Source: Rhabditophanes sp. KR3021 (taxonomy: Eukaryota > Nematoda > Chromadorea > Rhabditida > Alloionematidae). Taken from it: a stretch of 64,000 nucleotides of DNA. Each line of letters opens with the position of its first letter. Position 1 is the stretch's first letter. The notes under the pieces were generated by a model. It saw only the letters and a program-made list of their open reading frames with translations. It did no database searches and was not told the DNA's origin. The stretch spans positions 7,564,001 through 7,628,000 of the forward strand of contig CAUJLY010000002.1 of assembly GCA_963281155.1 (NCBI GenBank), given 5' to 3'. A program made the translations under genes and the position numbers. This document shows, in pieces, positions 43,701 through 55,649 of the stretch.

Positions 43701-46135
43701 ATTTTTGAGGAAAAGACATGCAATTATGTTTGCTTTTGATGATTTTGAAACAGTCAAGAAAGTGATTGAACATCTTCCACCAATTGGCATCGGTGTCAAA
43801 TATGGTCTACCTCAATCTCACAAGACTTCTTTGATGACACCGAAACAGCTTTATAAGCATTCTGATTTGCCTCAACGCTGGCAAAAGCGAGAGATAAATA
43901 ATTTCGAATACCTTATGTTTCTGAATACGATTGCCGGCCGAACCTACAACGACCTCAACCAATATCCAGTCTTTCCTTGGGTGCTTTCAAATTACACCAC
44001 CCAAACAATTGACCTACGTGAACCCAACAACTTCCGAGACCTTACCAAGCCGATCGGTGCTTTGACAGAGCAAAGGAAGAAGTTTTATACAGACCGTTTC
44101 AATTCATGGCAAGACGAGACCATTCCCCCATTTCATTTTGGAACTCACTACTCCACAGAGGCTTTTACTCTTAATTGGATGTTCAGACAGGAACCTTTTA
44201 CTTCGATTTTTCTCGATTTGCAGTCTGGTAAATTTGACCACAGCGATAGATTATTCCATTCAATGGAACAAGCATGGGAAAACTGCCAGAAAAACCCACA
44301 AGACGTCAAAGAATTGATTCCCGAACTGTTTTATTTGCCTGAAATGTTCAGAAACTCAAATGGCTATGACTTAGGAAAAAGAGATGATGGGACCTTAGTA
44401 AATGAAGTAATATTGCCCCCCTGGGCAAATGGTTCCCCCGAGAAATTCGTACAAATACACAGAGAAGCCCTGGAGTCAGACTTGGTCTCGTGCCAACTCA
44501 ACCAATGGATCGACCTCATATTTGGATTCAAACAAAAAGGAGTCGAAGCGATCAGGAATACAAATGTATTTTACTACTTGTCTTATGAAGGTTCGGTAAA
44601 TCAGGCAGCTATTGAGGATCCTATCATTAGGCAAGGCATCGAAAGGCAGATTCTGTCTTTTGGACGTATGTTTATTTAAATTAAAAAGTATATTTATTAA
44701 TTTATTGTTTTGATCTTTCAGAAACACCAGTCCAATTGCTGACAACGGCTCACCAGCCAAGATATTCTATTATGTCGATGTCCCCCCTAGCTTACAAGCC
44801 ATTGTCAGATGATTTGTGTATGTTGTTGAAGTTTATATCGAACTCTTCAGTTTGCCACATCTCCGCCAACACCAATCCTTCCCTCCCCCACCCAACACTC
44901 CTAGCTATCACACAGTCATTGGTCTTTTCACTAAACAAATGGAACCATGCCTATTCCTCCCACCAATCCAGCCACTCCATGGCCCCCAACACCATCTCTG
45001 GCTCCAAAGACGACAAGTCAGAAGGGACAAATCAGAGCAAAATCCCAGAACTACCATTGATCGTTGATCCATTGCTAGCTATCGGCAACCCCACCACCCC
45101 TATTTCAAAAAGACATCTGGGAGATTCATTCGACCAAAGATTCCCCATCACATCCTCCAACTTCGTGACATCAGTCGACTCAAAAGTGATCATTGCCTGT
45201 GGTTACCCTGACTATTCTTTTAGAGTCATCGACTCCGAAACAGCTACCGTCAAGCAAGTCATTTATGGACATGGAGATGTGGTGACTTGCATCTCAAGGT
45301 CTGAGCCTTTCCCCTTTATGGATTGCATCTTAGCAACTGGGAGTATAGATTGTACTGTTGTTTTGTGGTACTTTTCTTGTAACACTAACTTGGTGTCGGC
45401 CGAGTACGAGATGGCGGCAGGGGAAGGCCCTGTGCCGAAAGCTATCTTGACTGGGCATGACTCACAAATCACAGCAATCGTCGTCTCAACCGAAAATGGG
45501 CTGATTGTGAGTGGGTCGAAGGATGGAGCCGTCTTGATGCATACTTTAAATGGAGAATTATTGAGAAGAATTCAAAGCAAGGACTTACCGGGTCTTTACA
45601 AAAATCAAAACCTACCCCCAGTTTCGAACATCCTAATGAATAGAGACTGCTTCATCGTAGTCATTTATAACCAAGAAGACGTAGCAACATTCACCTCAAC
45701 TGGAATGCCATTGAATGAACCTTTGCATAGAAGTGTCGAGAAGATTTGTTCTTCGTGCATGTCCAGGGATGGAGATTATATAGTTATCGGAAGTGAACAG
45801 GGACGTGTTTCGATTTTACGGCTTTTCCCCCTTCAAATGTTATACACTTACCAACAAACTGACTCTGTTATTAGGTAAGTTACGCAATATTATCAACTAA
45901 CATACTCTTAATCGTTCCAATATACTCTAAAGGTTCGGACACTAGTGTTAGTAAACAATCACCCAACATTTTACTCCCCCAACACCATCTTAATTTCATT
46001 TATTATAGGAGTTTGGCTATTTCAACAAACCAATCCTTCATTTTGGCTGGCCTTGACTCCGGAGCAATCGTTGTTTTCAATGTTGACTTTAACAAGTGGC
46101 GTTTCGAATACAAACCTAATACACTTAAGAATTAA
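34780..46135 (+). CDS. Neurobeachin (NBEA/LRBA family) with PH-BEACH-WD40
   Basis: Exons 34780-39563, 39834-40148, 40205-40332, 43600-44665, 44722-45874 and 46009-46135; about 2,520 aa after allowing for two frame breaks. Order: a Ser/Thr/Pro-rich N-terminus, armadillo-like repeats, a concanavalin-like domain ([17 protein letters not shown]), and the conserved central region ([19 protein letters not shown]). The PH-BEACH domain follows ([20 protein letters not shown]; the BEACH core [47 protein letters not shown]), then WD40 blades ([24 protein letters not shown]). Neurobeachin is a membrane-traffic scaffold with PKA-anchoring roles. Frame is lost by one base at a C5 run (35177-35181) and again between 38474 and 38505; both lie at homopolymers and may be assembly errors. 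The 3.3-kb fourth intron contains mab-21-like in reverse. Confidence 0.95.
40391..40457. repeat. 35-bp direct tandem repeat in the neurobeachin intron
   Basis: Two imperfect copies of cgacattaaat(g/a)tgttttaatatt..., starting at 40391 and 40426, lie just after the donor of the long neurobeachin intron. Confidence 0.7.
40480..40662 (+). other. Coding-like short segment in the neurobeachin intron
   Basis: The plus frame reads [20 protein letters not shown] then AAYHTFFVK before a stop. A good donor (aa|gtgagt) and an acceptor (attaag) could join it to IVGD and a stop that overlaps the end of mab-21. Its phase does not fit either flanking neurobeachin exon. It could be a remnant exon or chance. 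Confidence is low. Confidence 0.2.
40659..42069 (-). CDS. Mab-21-like protein (MAB21L1/2 type), nested in neurobeachin
   Basis: Exons 42069-41875, 41722-41653 and 41608-40659; 404 aa. The match to MAB21L1/2 is very strong: [106 protein letters not shown] and [23 protein letters not shown]21 proteins have a cGAS-like nucleotidyltransferase fold and act in eye, neural and body patterning. A Gly/Ser/Pro-rich insert of about 50 residues follows VVQGGPGIM, absent from vertebrate orthologues. I start at the ATG at 42069, since the frame upstream has no ATG. It lies antisense inside the PH-BEACH intron of neurobeachin, the same relation as MAB21L1 in NBEA and MAB21L2 in LRBA in vertebrates. Confidence 0.96.
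42112..43599. other. 1.5-kb non-coding part of the neurobeachin intron upstream of mab-21-like
   Basis: No exon was recognised. It has an (ATA)n/(TAA)n run near 42426-42438 and A/T-rich sequence. It is probably the mab-21 promoter and enhancer space, which would explain why this intron is about eighty times longer than the typical intron here. Confidence 0.45.
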
Positions 46136-46399
46136 TGATATGTTATAGCAATAATTTAAATTATTATAAATAAATATTTTACTATTTAATAAAATCTTAT
46201 CAGACATTTAGTCGCCAATTTGTGAGTCTTTTTTATTAATGAAATCATTTAATTTATTTATTTGAACCTTGTTGGTAATCTTATAAAAGGTGAGATAGTA
46301 CGAAAAGCATCGCTAATTTATTCAGCACAAGTAAAATGCCAAAACATATCCACTGACCCAATCAACATAACGTAGTATAAAATGTTTGGGAAAGTAGTG

Positions 46400-47023
46400 T
46401 TAACACACCGAACAAGAAGCCTTGCAGTCCTTATTCATGGCCTTGGAAAAAGTGGGATGATCACATAGATCCAGTTTTTCCTGGCAATTTTTGTCCACAT
46501 CACTGCAACCAGCCTCTTCTTCATCATTTTCCAATTCCTTGCACAATGAACAGGTAGAAGGGCAATGTTTGCGCATGAATTTCAGGTATCCTTTGTTTCT
46601 AGATTTGCACAGAAATTTGATGGAATGGCATTCTATTTGTTTGTTTTCGCAACTGGTGTCTTCTTCCACACCGCTCGAGTCACACAAATTGCATGTCTTT
46701 GGACACTGCTTCTTGATTCTGCCACTTACACTTTTGTTGGTGCTTCTGCATAGACGTTTCTTTGCTCTACAAGAAACATCCTTGTCTTGGCATGAGGGAG
46801 TGTTGAAAGTGTCCGAGTCGGGGCCCGGACATCTGAAGCATGTTTTGGGGCATAAATCTATTTGATTAATCAACAAAATGTGGGTCTCTTTACCTGTCAT
46901 CAGATCATAATACGCCAAGTTAGTGCATAACTTTTCGATTTTATAACACGAGTTGCCCTTGTCTTGGCATGTGCTGCTACTGTACTTGATTAGATAGAAC
47001 AAAAGTAATAAAATAAACCCCAT
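46400..47023 (-). CDS. Secreted protein with four ShK (ShKT) domains
   Basis: Exons 47023-46894 and 46857-46400 with a 36-bp intron that is stop-free and in frame; 195 aa after splicing. It has a signal peptide MGFILLLLFYLIKYSSS, then four six-cysteine ShK modules with the CPKTC..C / CPSTC..C / CKASC..C endings: a first from CQDKGNSCYKIEKLC, then CQDKDVSCRAKKRLC, CENKQIECHSIKFLC and CSDVDKNCQEKLDLC. Such domains occur in many animal secreted proteins, mostly matrix proteins, proteases or immune-modulatory peptides, so the domain alone does not make this a toxin. A TATA box lies only 33 bp before the ATG. It converges with neurobeachin (264 bp between stops). Confidence 0.88.
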   Translation of the reverse strand: MGFILLLLFYLIKYSSSTCQDKGNSCYKIEKLCTNLAYYDLMTGKETHILLINQIDLCPKTCFRCPGPDSDTFNTPSCQDKDVSCRAKKRLCRSTNKSVSGRIKKQCPKTCNLCDSSGVEEDTSCENKQIECHSIKFLCKSRNKGYLKFMRKHCPSTCSLCKELENDEEEAGCSDVDKNCQEKLDLCDHPTFSKAMNKDCKASCSVC

Positions 47024-47055
47024 TATCTTTCTAACTATCAAATCAACTTCCTACT

Positions 47056-47063
47056 CTTTTATA
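47056..47063 (-). promoter_or_regulatory. TATA box (TATAAAAG) of the ShK gene
   Basis: TATAAAAG on the minus strand lies 33-40 bp upstream of the ATG, so the mRNA leader can be only about 5-10 nt if initiation is at the usual distance. Confidence 0.6.
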
Positions 47064-47633
47064 CCCATATTTAATGACAAAACAATTGATGTTTTGACAT
47101 GGCAGGCCAAGCTGATCAAACATGTTAGCAAAGATAAATTGGATGTTAACATGACTTGATTACATATTTATTCTCCAAAGTAAAAATATACTTTATATCA
47201 ACACAAATTGTTATTGTGTCTAAAAAAGTGTTCCCAAATGTTCAAACAATGTCAAAGTTATGCCGCCACATTTACAATACATCCAAAAAATGAACCAACA
47301 CAAGAATAAATTAAAATTTGCTACAAAAAATCCAAACAAATACCTCATATCCATAATCGGAACTGTCAAAAGGGTCTTTATTAATCATCGCACCACTTCT
47401 TTGAACTGCATCTATACAATTATTAAGAGTGACAAAAAAGGCATGAATAATCAAGTGGAAAAGCAAACATTAGGATGTTATGTCAACAAAAAGTTTTAAA
47501 AGCTGATTTAATTAAAGTTTTATTAATTAAAAGGCATTCATTCAATTAAATGAAAATAAAAAAGCTATAAAAATATACACAAATATACAATAAATTAAAT
47601 ATTAAAACAACTAGAGGCAAGGTGGTAGAGTAT
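47064..47633. other. Intergenic between the ShK gene and Delta
   Basis: AT-rich, with no gene recognised. An open frame on the plus strand near 47260 is Lys/Asn-rich and looks like chance. It contains the 3' UTR of Delta. Confidence 0.5.
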
Positions 47634-49309
47634 TCACCCCTTTGGAAGGTACTCATATGTTGCTTCCTTTAGTAGTTTTTTACCAAACTCGAGCTCCTCT
47701 ATTTCTTTTGAATGTATCTTCGAATGTGGGTCCCCACCTTCCAAGGGTATCCTATTGTTCTGATGGTTCTGCTTTAGTTTCACCCAAACTAGAAAGCCCC
47801 CAACTACCATCATTGCCCCACCAATCGCTGCTTCTATTGCGTAGTCTGGTTTCTTTCCCCCATACACACGCACCTCGCACCAAGGTCCTGTAAAGCCATT
47901 CGGACATCGACAACTATTTTCAAAACAAATTCCCCCATTCGAACATCCGCAACCAGGTGATACCAATTTCTCCTCATGCCATTCTCCTTCAGTCGACTCA
48001 CTTTTTTTGATGGAAACTTGGCACCACGTACCGATGAATGATTGTGGGCATTTGCAGGTTGGTTTGGTGAATCCGTTTACAGGTATGTCTTGGCATCGGC
48101 CCCCATTCAGGCACACCAAATCTGCACAAGACGGCGTCTTTTCCCCACAATCTTTGCCTCGAAACCCCACCCGGCAATGGCATCTAAAGTCACCTTCCAC
48201 CACATTTTGGCACACACCTCCATTCAGGCAAGGTTTGTTTGTTGCACAGAATTGGGAGTCAACACTGCACAACACCCCACTCCATCCCTTGATGCATTTG
48301 CATTCATTTCCCTTTTCACAAAATCCATTAACACAACCCGGCAACACTTTGCACTCCTGACACCTGGAGCCCTCGAACCCCGCGAAGCATTGGCAAGTCT
48401 CAGGCCCAACGCATCTGCCCCTCACGCAACCATCCTTGCAAATACCTAAAACCAAACTTAATTAAACTACTCTTCATCTACACTCAATCAAGGCATCATC
48501 TAAACATCCTCCAAACATACCTTCATCACAATACTCTCCCCTCCATCCCTCCTTGCAGTGCTTTGTCCCGTCTGGGGCGCAGACGAAGTTGCCATAGGTG
48601 GCTTTGTCGTTGCAGTAGGTGTCGCAACGGGGACCGTAGAAGGTGGCGGCGCAAGACAGCTTCCATTGCAGTTTGAGGGACGTCTGGTGGTTGTTGGCTT
48701 GCTCGTATTGCCACGAGGTGGCCGACGAGGAGTTGAGGTGGGTGGAGGAGTGTGTCCACAACAGAGACTCTGGAATAAAAGGGGATGTAAGGCTGGTCGA
48801 GGGTTGGGCGAATGTCATCAGATATGGGAGTCATAGATAAAAGGCACCAATAAATCATGCTAATCATGCCTTTGTTGGTACCTGATTGGAAATGTCACCA
48901 AACGACTGATTCCACCATCACTTACCTTGCCCATCCTTGGTGATTTGAAAAAGTTGAACAATAAGTGAATGTGAGCCCTGCCAAAATAAAAAGAAATAAA
49001 AAAAAGAAACACTCAACATACCAGCCACTGATGCTCAAAAGGAAAGGATATTTTGGTGGGTGAGGTTTCCAACTCCTTCAAAGATCCAACCACAAATGTA
49101 CTACCCTCCACTGTCATCTCTTTCTTGCCTAGCAGACACTTGCCATCCTCAAGTAGTGGCATCTGATACTGTTTGAGGCAAAGGAGCAACTTGATGTTGC
49201 CTGCAACTTTGGAATTTAATGAAACTAGGCGTACGTCGAAGATGCCTTTGGAGTTAGTGAAGGACGTCACTCCAACCAAAAACAATACCAAAATCCTGAT
49301 ATTCACCAT
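47634..49309 (-). CDS. Delta-type Notch ligand (DSL protein)
   Basis: Exons 49309-49022, 48977-48926, 48769-48521 and 48445-47634; introns 44, 156 and 75 bp; 466 aa. Signal peptide MVNIRILVLFLVGVTSF, an MNNL-like N-terminal domain, then the DSL domain with its six cysteines (CAATFYGPRCDTYCND, FVCAPDGTKHCKEGWRGEYC). Five EGF-like repeats follow, of which the third and fourth are canonical (CLNGGVCQNVVEGDFRCHC; CLNGGRCQD). Then comes one membrane span (AAIGGAMMVVGGFLVWV) and a 50-residue cytoplasmic tail ending EYLPKG. Vertebrate and fly Deltas have eight or nine EGFs, so this is a short ligand, nearer in size to nematode DSLs. Notch ligands are trans-activating membrane proteins. The short tail has several lysines that could be ubiquitinated for endocytosis. 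Confidence 0.93.
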
Positions 49310-52300
49310 TTTTGGGAGGATTGTGTGTTGGGAGGGGGTAGAGTTAGTTTCCAATTTGTCCTCGGCAATAGATTAGACGTGTATGTGTCTAGTTGAGCAA
49401 TAATTTATTAATAATCTAAAACGAATATGTTTAAATAAAATATTTGTTGGAAAGATCAAATTGGACAGGACAAAAAATAATGATCCTTAATTAGGATGGG
49501 TAAGAAAGGTTTGAGCAGATTTGATATATATACTTTAGACTTTATGTAGGTAAGTGGTGGTAGTAGTTAGGTGTTGAAAGAAACGAAACAGCCACTTTAA
49601 TCAAAAAATGATGGTGGTGGTGAAAGTGAAAAGATACTTGAATTTATACGAAGGTGGTTGACGAAAGCAGGTAACAAAGTATGGGAATGGTAGCTGGCTA
49701 GAAGGTGCCATCACCAGCAAAGGAAAGTTTCTTTTGGAGGGTTGCGACAGGGTGGGTATGGTAGGGGTTGGACACACGCCTATCAAGGGGAGAATGGCGT
49801 GGTCAGTCACCTTTTTGGGTGCCGTTGAGAAGAAGTGATGATGGTAGGAAGAAGGTATAAGAAAAGGCATGAGTAAAAAGTGGGGTTATTTTGGAGTTGG
49901 AACTTTTTGCGCAGTTCCGTGGCAATTTGGAAAGGTAGGATTTTAATTATGCTAATAGGAAATTAATTATACATTACTGTTCTTTGGGCGTTTTGTTGTG
50001 GTGAAGTTTTCGGAATTACCAAAGACTGCAATTATGTAACAAACAAATAATAATAAAGTATACTGAATTACATTAAAAATAATCTTTGCCAAGGTGTTTC
50101 TTTTGACAGTAAAATATAATAAGTTGATACCATTATAAATCACAGCATGTCAAGAATAGGATAATATATTATTGACAAAGAGGGGTGATTTGGTAACAGT
50201 TACAAACAACTATCTCATGTAATATAAAGCAAAAAAATGTATATGACAAGGAAAGTGTCTCGTTTTTTGAGGTACATTTGCATGAATGTCGAAACAAAAA
50301 AGTAAGTGGATGTGTAGTATTTTATGGCAAATATGAATGTTACGTTATCTTGATTTTAGCATTTAATTGATATCCATTTAAAAATTGTTTTGATTGTATA
50401 ATAAAAGATGTGTAATGGAGATGTGTATACTATTTTGTTGTTCCAAGCTTACGGTCAGGAGAGGATCTCTTATAATTATTAATAAATAAAAAAATTAAGT
50501 GGTTGGGGCAAGTGACGTAAATTAACTTAAATTTGAGATTGTATTGATGATATGTTATCTAATTGATAACTCATCAAATGAAAATGGACCAGAGGCAGTA
50601 TGATATGAATGATGAACCGTCCAGTACCAGCTACAACTAACAAAGTAATTTGTTTAAAATAAGAAAAGTGACCATCATCACCGCCAATTATTCATCATAA
50701 TATTGAGTGAAAAGGAGAAAAGTTATGATTCAATAAACTATAATATCTTTGTTAATCGAAACATAAAAAAGGTTTGAGCAATGACAAAATAAGTGTCTTT
50801 TAACTACATTTGCTTGGAGTATTAATTTGAGGAGAATTTATTGGTTAACAAAAAGTATATTGCCATCTACTTTTTCTTTGTTACCGCAAATGATATGCGA
50901 ATTAATTTTTTTGTTGCGCATCAATTTAAATGGTGGTATTAGTAATTTTAGTAACACAACTAATAATAGTAATTAAAGGGCATTCTAAACGATCCTCACA
51001 AAATGAAATATTAAATTGAAATATGTTACCGAGTAGTATAATAGTTGCCTCCTATTCAAGGTGAAGATGAACTTTTGGGAAGTGTAGTATTTAATGATTG
51101 GGTTGGGTTAAATATAGTTTACCAAATAAATACATCAAATACATATAAAAAATGTTATAAGAGCTTCAAACAGAATAAATGAACTTTTGCAAGTTCCACA
51201 TAAACTATTTATTTAATTGTGTCCTTTAAGACTGGAAATGTACTTTGGTCGAAATGTTCTTTTTTGATTATTACTTAAATCACCTACTAAGCAATATGCC
51301 GGATAGATCTTTCTTTTTTAACAAAATAAAAAGTAATTAGATACATAACACTTAAAATATGAAAAGATGAGAAAGCAGTCAGTTGAAAGAGGATTATGAC
51401 GGTGTCTAGATAGTTTTTTAATTTATGCATGAATGGATGGATATGTATATGGAGTGTTATTAACTAAGATATATGCTATTAGGTAATTAACGGTACTGAT
51501 ACATGAATGTAAGGTGGTTATGATAATTAGTTTCAATTAAGATGTCATTTGATCTAACACAAGTTTGATGGCTTGCACAAAATAAATAGATTAAAATTTG
51601 GAAGGCTTAATTGGAAATAAAGTGCATGGGGTTTATGGAAGGTGTGAATAGAATTGGATAGGTAGTCCATAAATATTCCTTTGATGAACCTACTTTAATA
51701 TTGGAATGTGTTTATTCAAAAAGAAACGCAACCACAGCAAAAAGAATGCCATCTCAGAAAAGAGAAAAGCAATAATGAATATGGATTTTTATTAAAAAAA
51801 GTTACTTTATCCTTGGGATTGCCTTTAAACATTCCTTCATCACTCTCAATAAGATTTAAAAGCAATTTAAAAGGAATATACACTAAAATAAGTACCAAAG
51901 ATTTGATTTGTTCAACATCCAACCAAAATAGACCTGCCGCCATTCCTTCTCCAAACTCTAAAACAATCTAAAGACCAAGCCACCAAACCATTAGGGAGTT
52001 TTTAAAAAAATTAAATATCCTTAAATTTATACATTATTTTAATTTATGAGTGTATACAAATAAATAAATCAAAAATATGTTATCTTTTTATTTAGATTGG
52101 ATAGAATTAGCGTGGCAAATGAATGTTTATAGTTGGTTTTCATTAATTTATGGACGGTTATCTTGTTGGATCGACATGTCATCTAAACATATTTTAATTA
52201 ATTCTGTTACTAAACCTTGATACCTGGTGGTGGATGATTGAATTGGGGTTTAAGGTCGTTGGAGGGAAACAGATAAGTCTACTGTTTTGGATAAAAAATT

Positions 52301-52413
52301 TATTATTATGAAGGGCATATTTTGTGGAATTTACAATTGAATAAATATTGAATTTTATAACTTGTTAGAGGAACACAATGGAATGGATTGAAGAATGCTT
52401 CTTTCCCATGGCA
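49310..52413. other. 3.1-kb intergenic region between Delta and NF-YC
   Basis: AT-rich. The only open frame above chance expectation is 51708-51971 on the plus strand (87 codons, Lys/Ser/Asn-rich), without homology or splice context. No repeats of note. It probably holds Delta regulatory sequence and the 3' end of NF-YC. Confidence 0.45.
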
Positions 52414-53671
52414 TCATCTTGCATTTGACCCGGAAGGTCCTGAACAATCTTCGTCTGGAATGACTGCTTGGAACTTGGAGTTTGCAAGATGAGCTGTGTA
52501 TTGGTTGGTGGGTGATTGAAGTTGGTGGTCCACAAACGAGTACAATTTGTTTTGTTTCCCGAATTGAAGGTGGTCTTGTTGTTGGTGATAGAATCGCGAA
52601 TTGACGCCCGGTTGGTGGTTCGATTCTTGAGTTGCAAGTTGATGTTCTCCTTGGCTGGAATGTTGGAGGGGCCCGTTTCCAAATTGGTGACATCCTTGTT
52701 GCTGATCGCCACTCGAGGTAGGATACTGTTCGAACCCACTCGAAACATTATTCAGAGCAATAAAGGTACCATCAGGTTGTTGCAACAAATATATCTGTTC
52801 TCCATTTGGCTGTTGGAATGATAGCAGATTTCCCATCCCATCCACCACCCCATGACAACCATCATTTGGCGCCATGAAAGAGGCAGGTTGGAGGTATTGA
52901 GTGTCTCCATTTGGATCTACGGCATACATGACTTGAGGTTGTGGGTCTATTTGTTGGTGGTGAGGCAGTTGTTGAGAAGGAATTTGGATTGCTTCCACCC
53001 CCAAGCCACTCCTCTTATTCCTTCCGTTTTTGTTGTCAAGTTTGTCTTTAGGCAGGTCAGTTTGTTTTTTGGCGGAAGGCGGAGGCATCCTAATTTCACC
53101 TTTCTTTTTATTTGAGATGGATTTTTGGTCATTGACTGCCCACTCTCTTGGTACGATGTCGATCAGAAAATCCATATGCTCCTTGCCCTTGATGGCTATT
53201 GCCACATCATTCTTCTGAATAGTCTTTCTTTTGTTTCGCAACGTTGATTTGTAGGCTTCTTCGACGATTTCCTCGATTAATATTTCACAGCCTTTGGACA
53301 GGAGCAAAGGTACATCAGAACTTATCATCTGCGTTGCTATTATTTCGTCCATCTTCATGATTTTTTTGACTCTCGCCAAAGGAAGAGCCTGATTTTTGTT
53401 TACCTTCTAAAAATATAAATGAGCACAATTGAACAACAAACAAATGTACCTTTGGCAAATATTTAATAACTTCCATTTGTCTTTGAAAGAATGGTTCCCC
53501 TTCATCTGCAGTCTCATAAGTTGGCCTCAGTAGATGGAGGTGCTTGCTATGGTTGACGGCAGGAAGCGTCCCTTTCTTCTGCTTAGACTTGTCTCCTGCC
53601 ACCTGTGAGTGGCACTGTTGCCTCGAAGGTTGAGGGCGACTTTTGCTGGAGCATGCTTCGTCCGTATCCAT
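52414..53671 (-). CDS. NF-YC (CCAAT-binding factor subunit C)
   Basis: Exons 53671-53450 and 53406-52414 with a 43-bp intron; 404 aa. The histone fold begins ALPLARVKKIMKMDE, runs through MISSDVPLLLSKGCEILIEE, KRKTIQKNDVAIAIKG and ends with DFLIDIVPREWA, the NF-YC landmarks (LPLARIKKIMK...LIDIVPRE). NF-YC dimerises with NF-YB and with NF-YA binds CCAAT promoters. The C-terminal 200 residues are Gln/His-rich, typical of the transactivation part, with VMYAVDPNGDTQYLQPAS and QQPNGEQIYLLQQPDGTFI. The N-terminal 70 residues are Ser/Gln/Lys-rich. Helix 2 is more divergent than usual for this highly conserved domain. Confidence 0.92.
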
Positions 53672-55649
53672 CTTTAGTTAATAAATGTAAGGTGTGGTGT
53701 GATTTTCACTTTTATTTAAACAAAACAAATGCACCCTTGAACTTGATTCCAAATTTCCATTCGAGAAGAATGGGCTTTTAAATTGAATATATTGAGATTT
53801 GTTACAGCTGCTGAGTAGTGAGTGTCAGCAAAAAGATTAACAACAGTCTTTTATAAAGAATGAATTCAAAAATTGCTTCAACTATTTCCTATGTAAGCAC
53901 CATTATTATACAGAAATCAATTTATTTTCAGTGATTAAGGTGAAATAATTAAAAAAAGATGACTTAAAAGAGCTCAACAAAATCATTGATATAAAGGATA
54001 AATATACACTTATGGTAATTGAATGCTACTTTCTAATCACAATAAATTCACCCTTAAGCATATTTGTCACCCAACTTGATAAGCAGTTTTTTTAAAAAGA
54101 CATTCTATGACAAAACATGATAAGATCATTTGTAAATGTTCTTACATATCATAATAATTTATCTAAAAGTACTTATTCTTTTCTAATGCTTTCAAAATAA
54201 CAGTAATAAGGGAAGGTTTGCAAAATATATTGTTTCAAGTTGGCAACGTTAATGTAGTATCCACGCAATGTATAAATAACTGTGTCCAAGATAAACAATC
54301 ACATCTGAGACTCTCTCGATTAAAGGTGAATCTTTTCTCATTTTTTAAACATAACACAACTTATCTTAAATAAAGTCTTCTTAAGATTTTGAAGCTAAGA
54401 TTATATCCATGACTGGATTTTGACGAATAATTTGTATAGAGTGTAGATTTACAGTGAGTTTTATCTTTGACCAAATATTTATGTTTCTATCTTCATTAAT
54501 AGCAATTGGTGCAAACAGTTTTATCAAACCTTTTTATTGCTGAAATAGCGGTAACATTTAAAGTTGCGGGGTAATTAGTACCATCATTAATTAAATGTTC
54601 GGGATAGTCAATAGTTTGATTATTCTCCATTTTAAAGTTTCTTGGTCACCACTTTTAAATTCTATATCTACTGAGTAATGCTATTAATGAGTAAAGGTTC
54701 GACTGTTTTGGAATTAGGCCCAGCAACTGTACTAGGATCAAGACCACCACCATATCCAACACTTTCTTCATCATATCGAAGGCAGTCTTTGTAGATTCTT
54801 GTGTGAAACATTAGAATAAAGGGGGGAATGTGATAACAACAGCACAATCAACATATTTTTCGCCATCTTGTTTCTAGGAATATAAATTAAGACAGAAATA
54901 TGTGGAGGACTGAAAATAATGGTAACCTTCTCTCGAAATGTAATTTGCATTTCAGGAGTATCGTAGTTATTTTAACTTGCATTTCAGGACTATGATAGCT
55001 ATTTTTGACAGCACTACATGCCCAAACTTTTATATCTTCCCGTAAAAATTATCTCAATATTTGGTCCAATCAAACGTTTGATAACTACCTAATAATAATT
55101 TAGTTTATTAAATGTTTTAAAAAATATCAAAAGGTGTATTTTCACACACTTACTGCCATTTAATTTTTGTTCCTTTCCTTATGAGAATTGCTGTTGGGTG
55201 AAGGAAACAATTGAAGGCGTTGTTTTGTTTCCTGAATATGCAATTGAAATGTACGATTCCAGTTTGGAATCATTTCTACACGTCCATTTCTAAACACACC
55301 TCCACAAGCCTTTGCCCTAAATGAATGCCACTAACAAATGCTAGGTCATTTGATCCATAATGATGCTAGACATATTTCTAATTTAGTCGTCAAAAAATGA
55401 GCAAATCAGAAACTTTTCATTTCCAAATAGGATCTAACATGAAAGACAAAGCTTATCTACCTAACACAATACCAATCATACCATTTTTTCTAATCTTCCT
55501 ACACCGTGGTACACTTTAACCACACCAAACTACATTTACATATTACAAATCAAAGCCAATTTTCTATGAATTTTAATTTTTACAAACTTGATAAAAAACA
55601 AATGAGTATAGCTTTTTTTTAATAAAAGAAAAAATATTTATATAATTAA
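53672..55649. other. 2-kb intergenic region between NF-YC and the CUB protein gene
   Basis: AT-rich, with no gene seen. A short near-direct repeat with atttcagga(g/c)ta occurs near 54951 and 54982. The rest is unremarkable. Confidence 0.5.

Noticed and set aside
46400..47023. Calling the ShK protein a venom toxin
   Set aside because: ShK modules are common in non-toxin animal proteins; four repeats with a plain signal peptide give no evidence of toxicity.
51708..51971. 87-codon plus-strand frame between Delta and NF-YC
   Set aside because: Lys/Ser/Asn-rich, no recognisable domain, no splice or promoter context, and an equally long frame on the opposite strand; probably chance.
52365..52748. 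Asn/Ser/Thr-rich minus-strand frame overlapping NF-YC
   Set aside because: A shadow of the Gln-rich NF-YC coding region in another phase.
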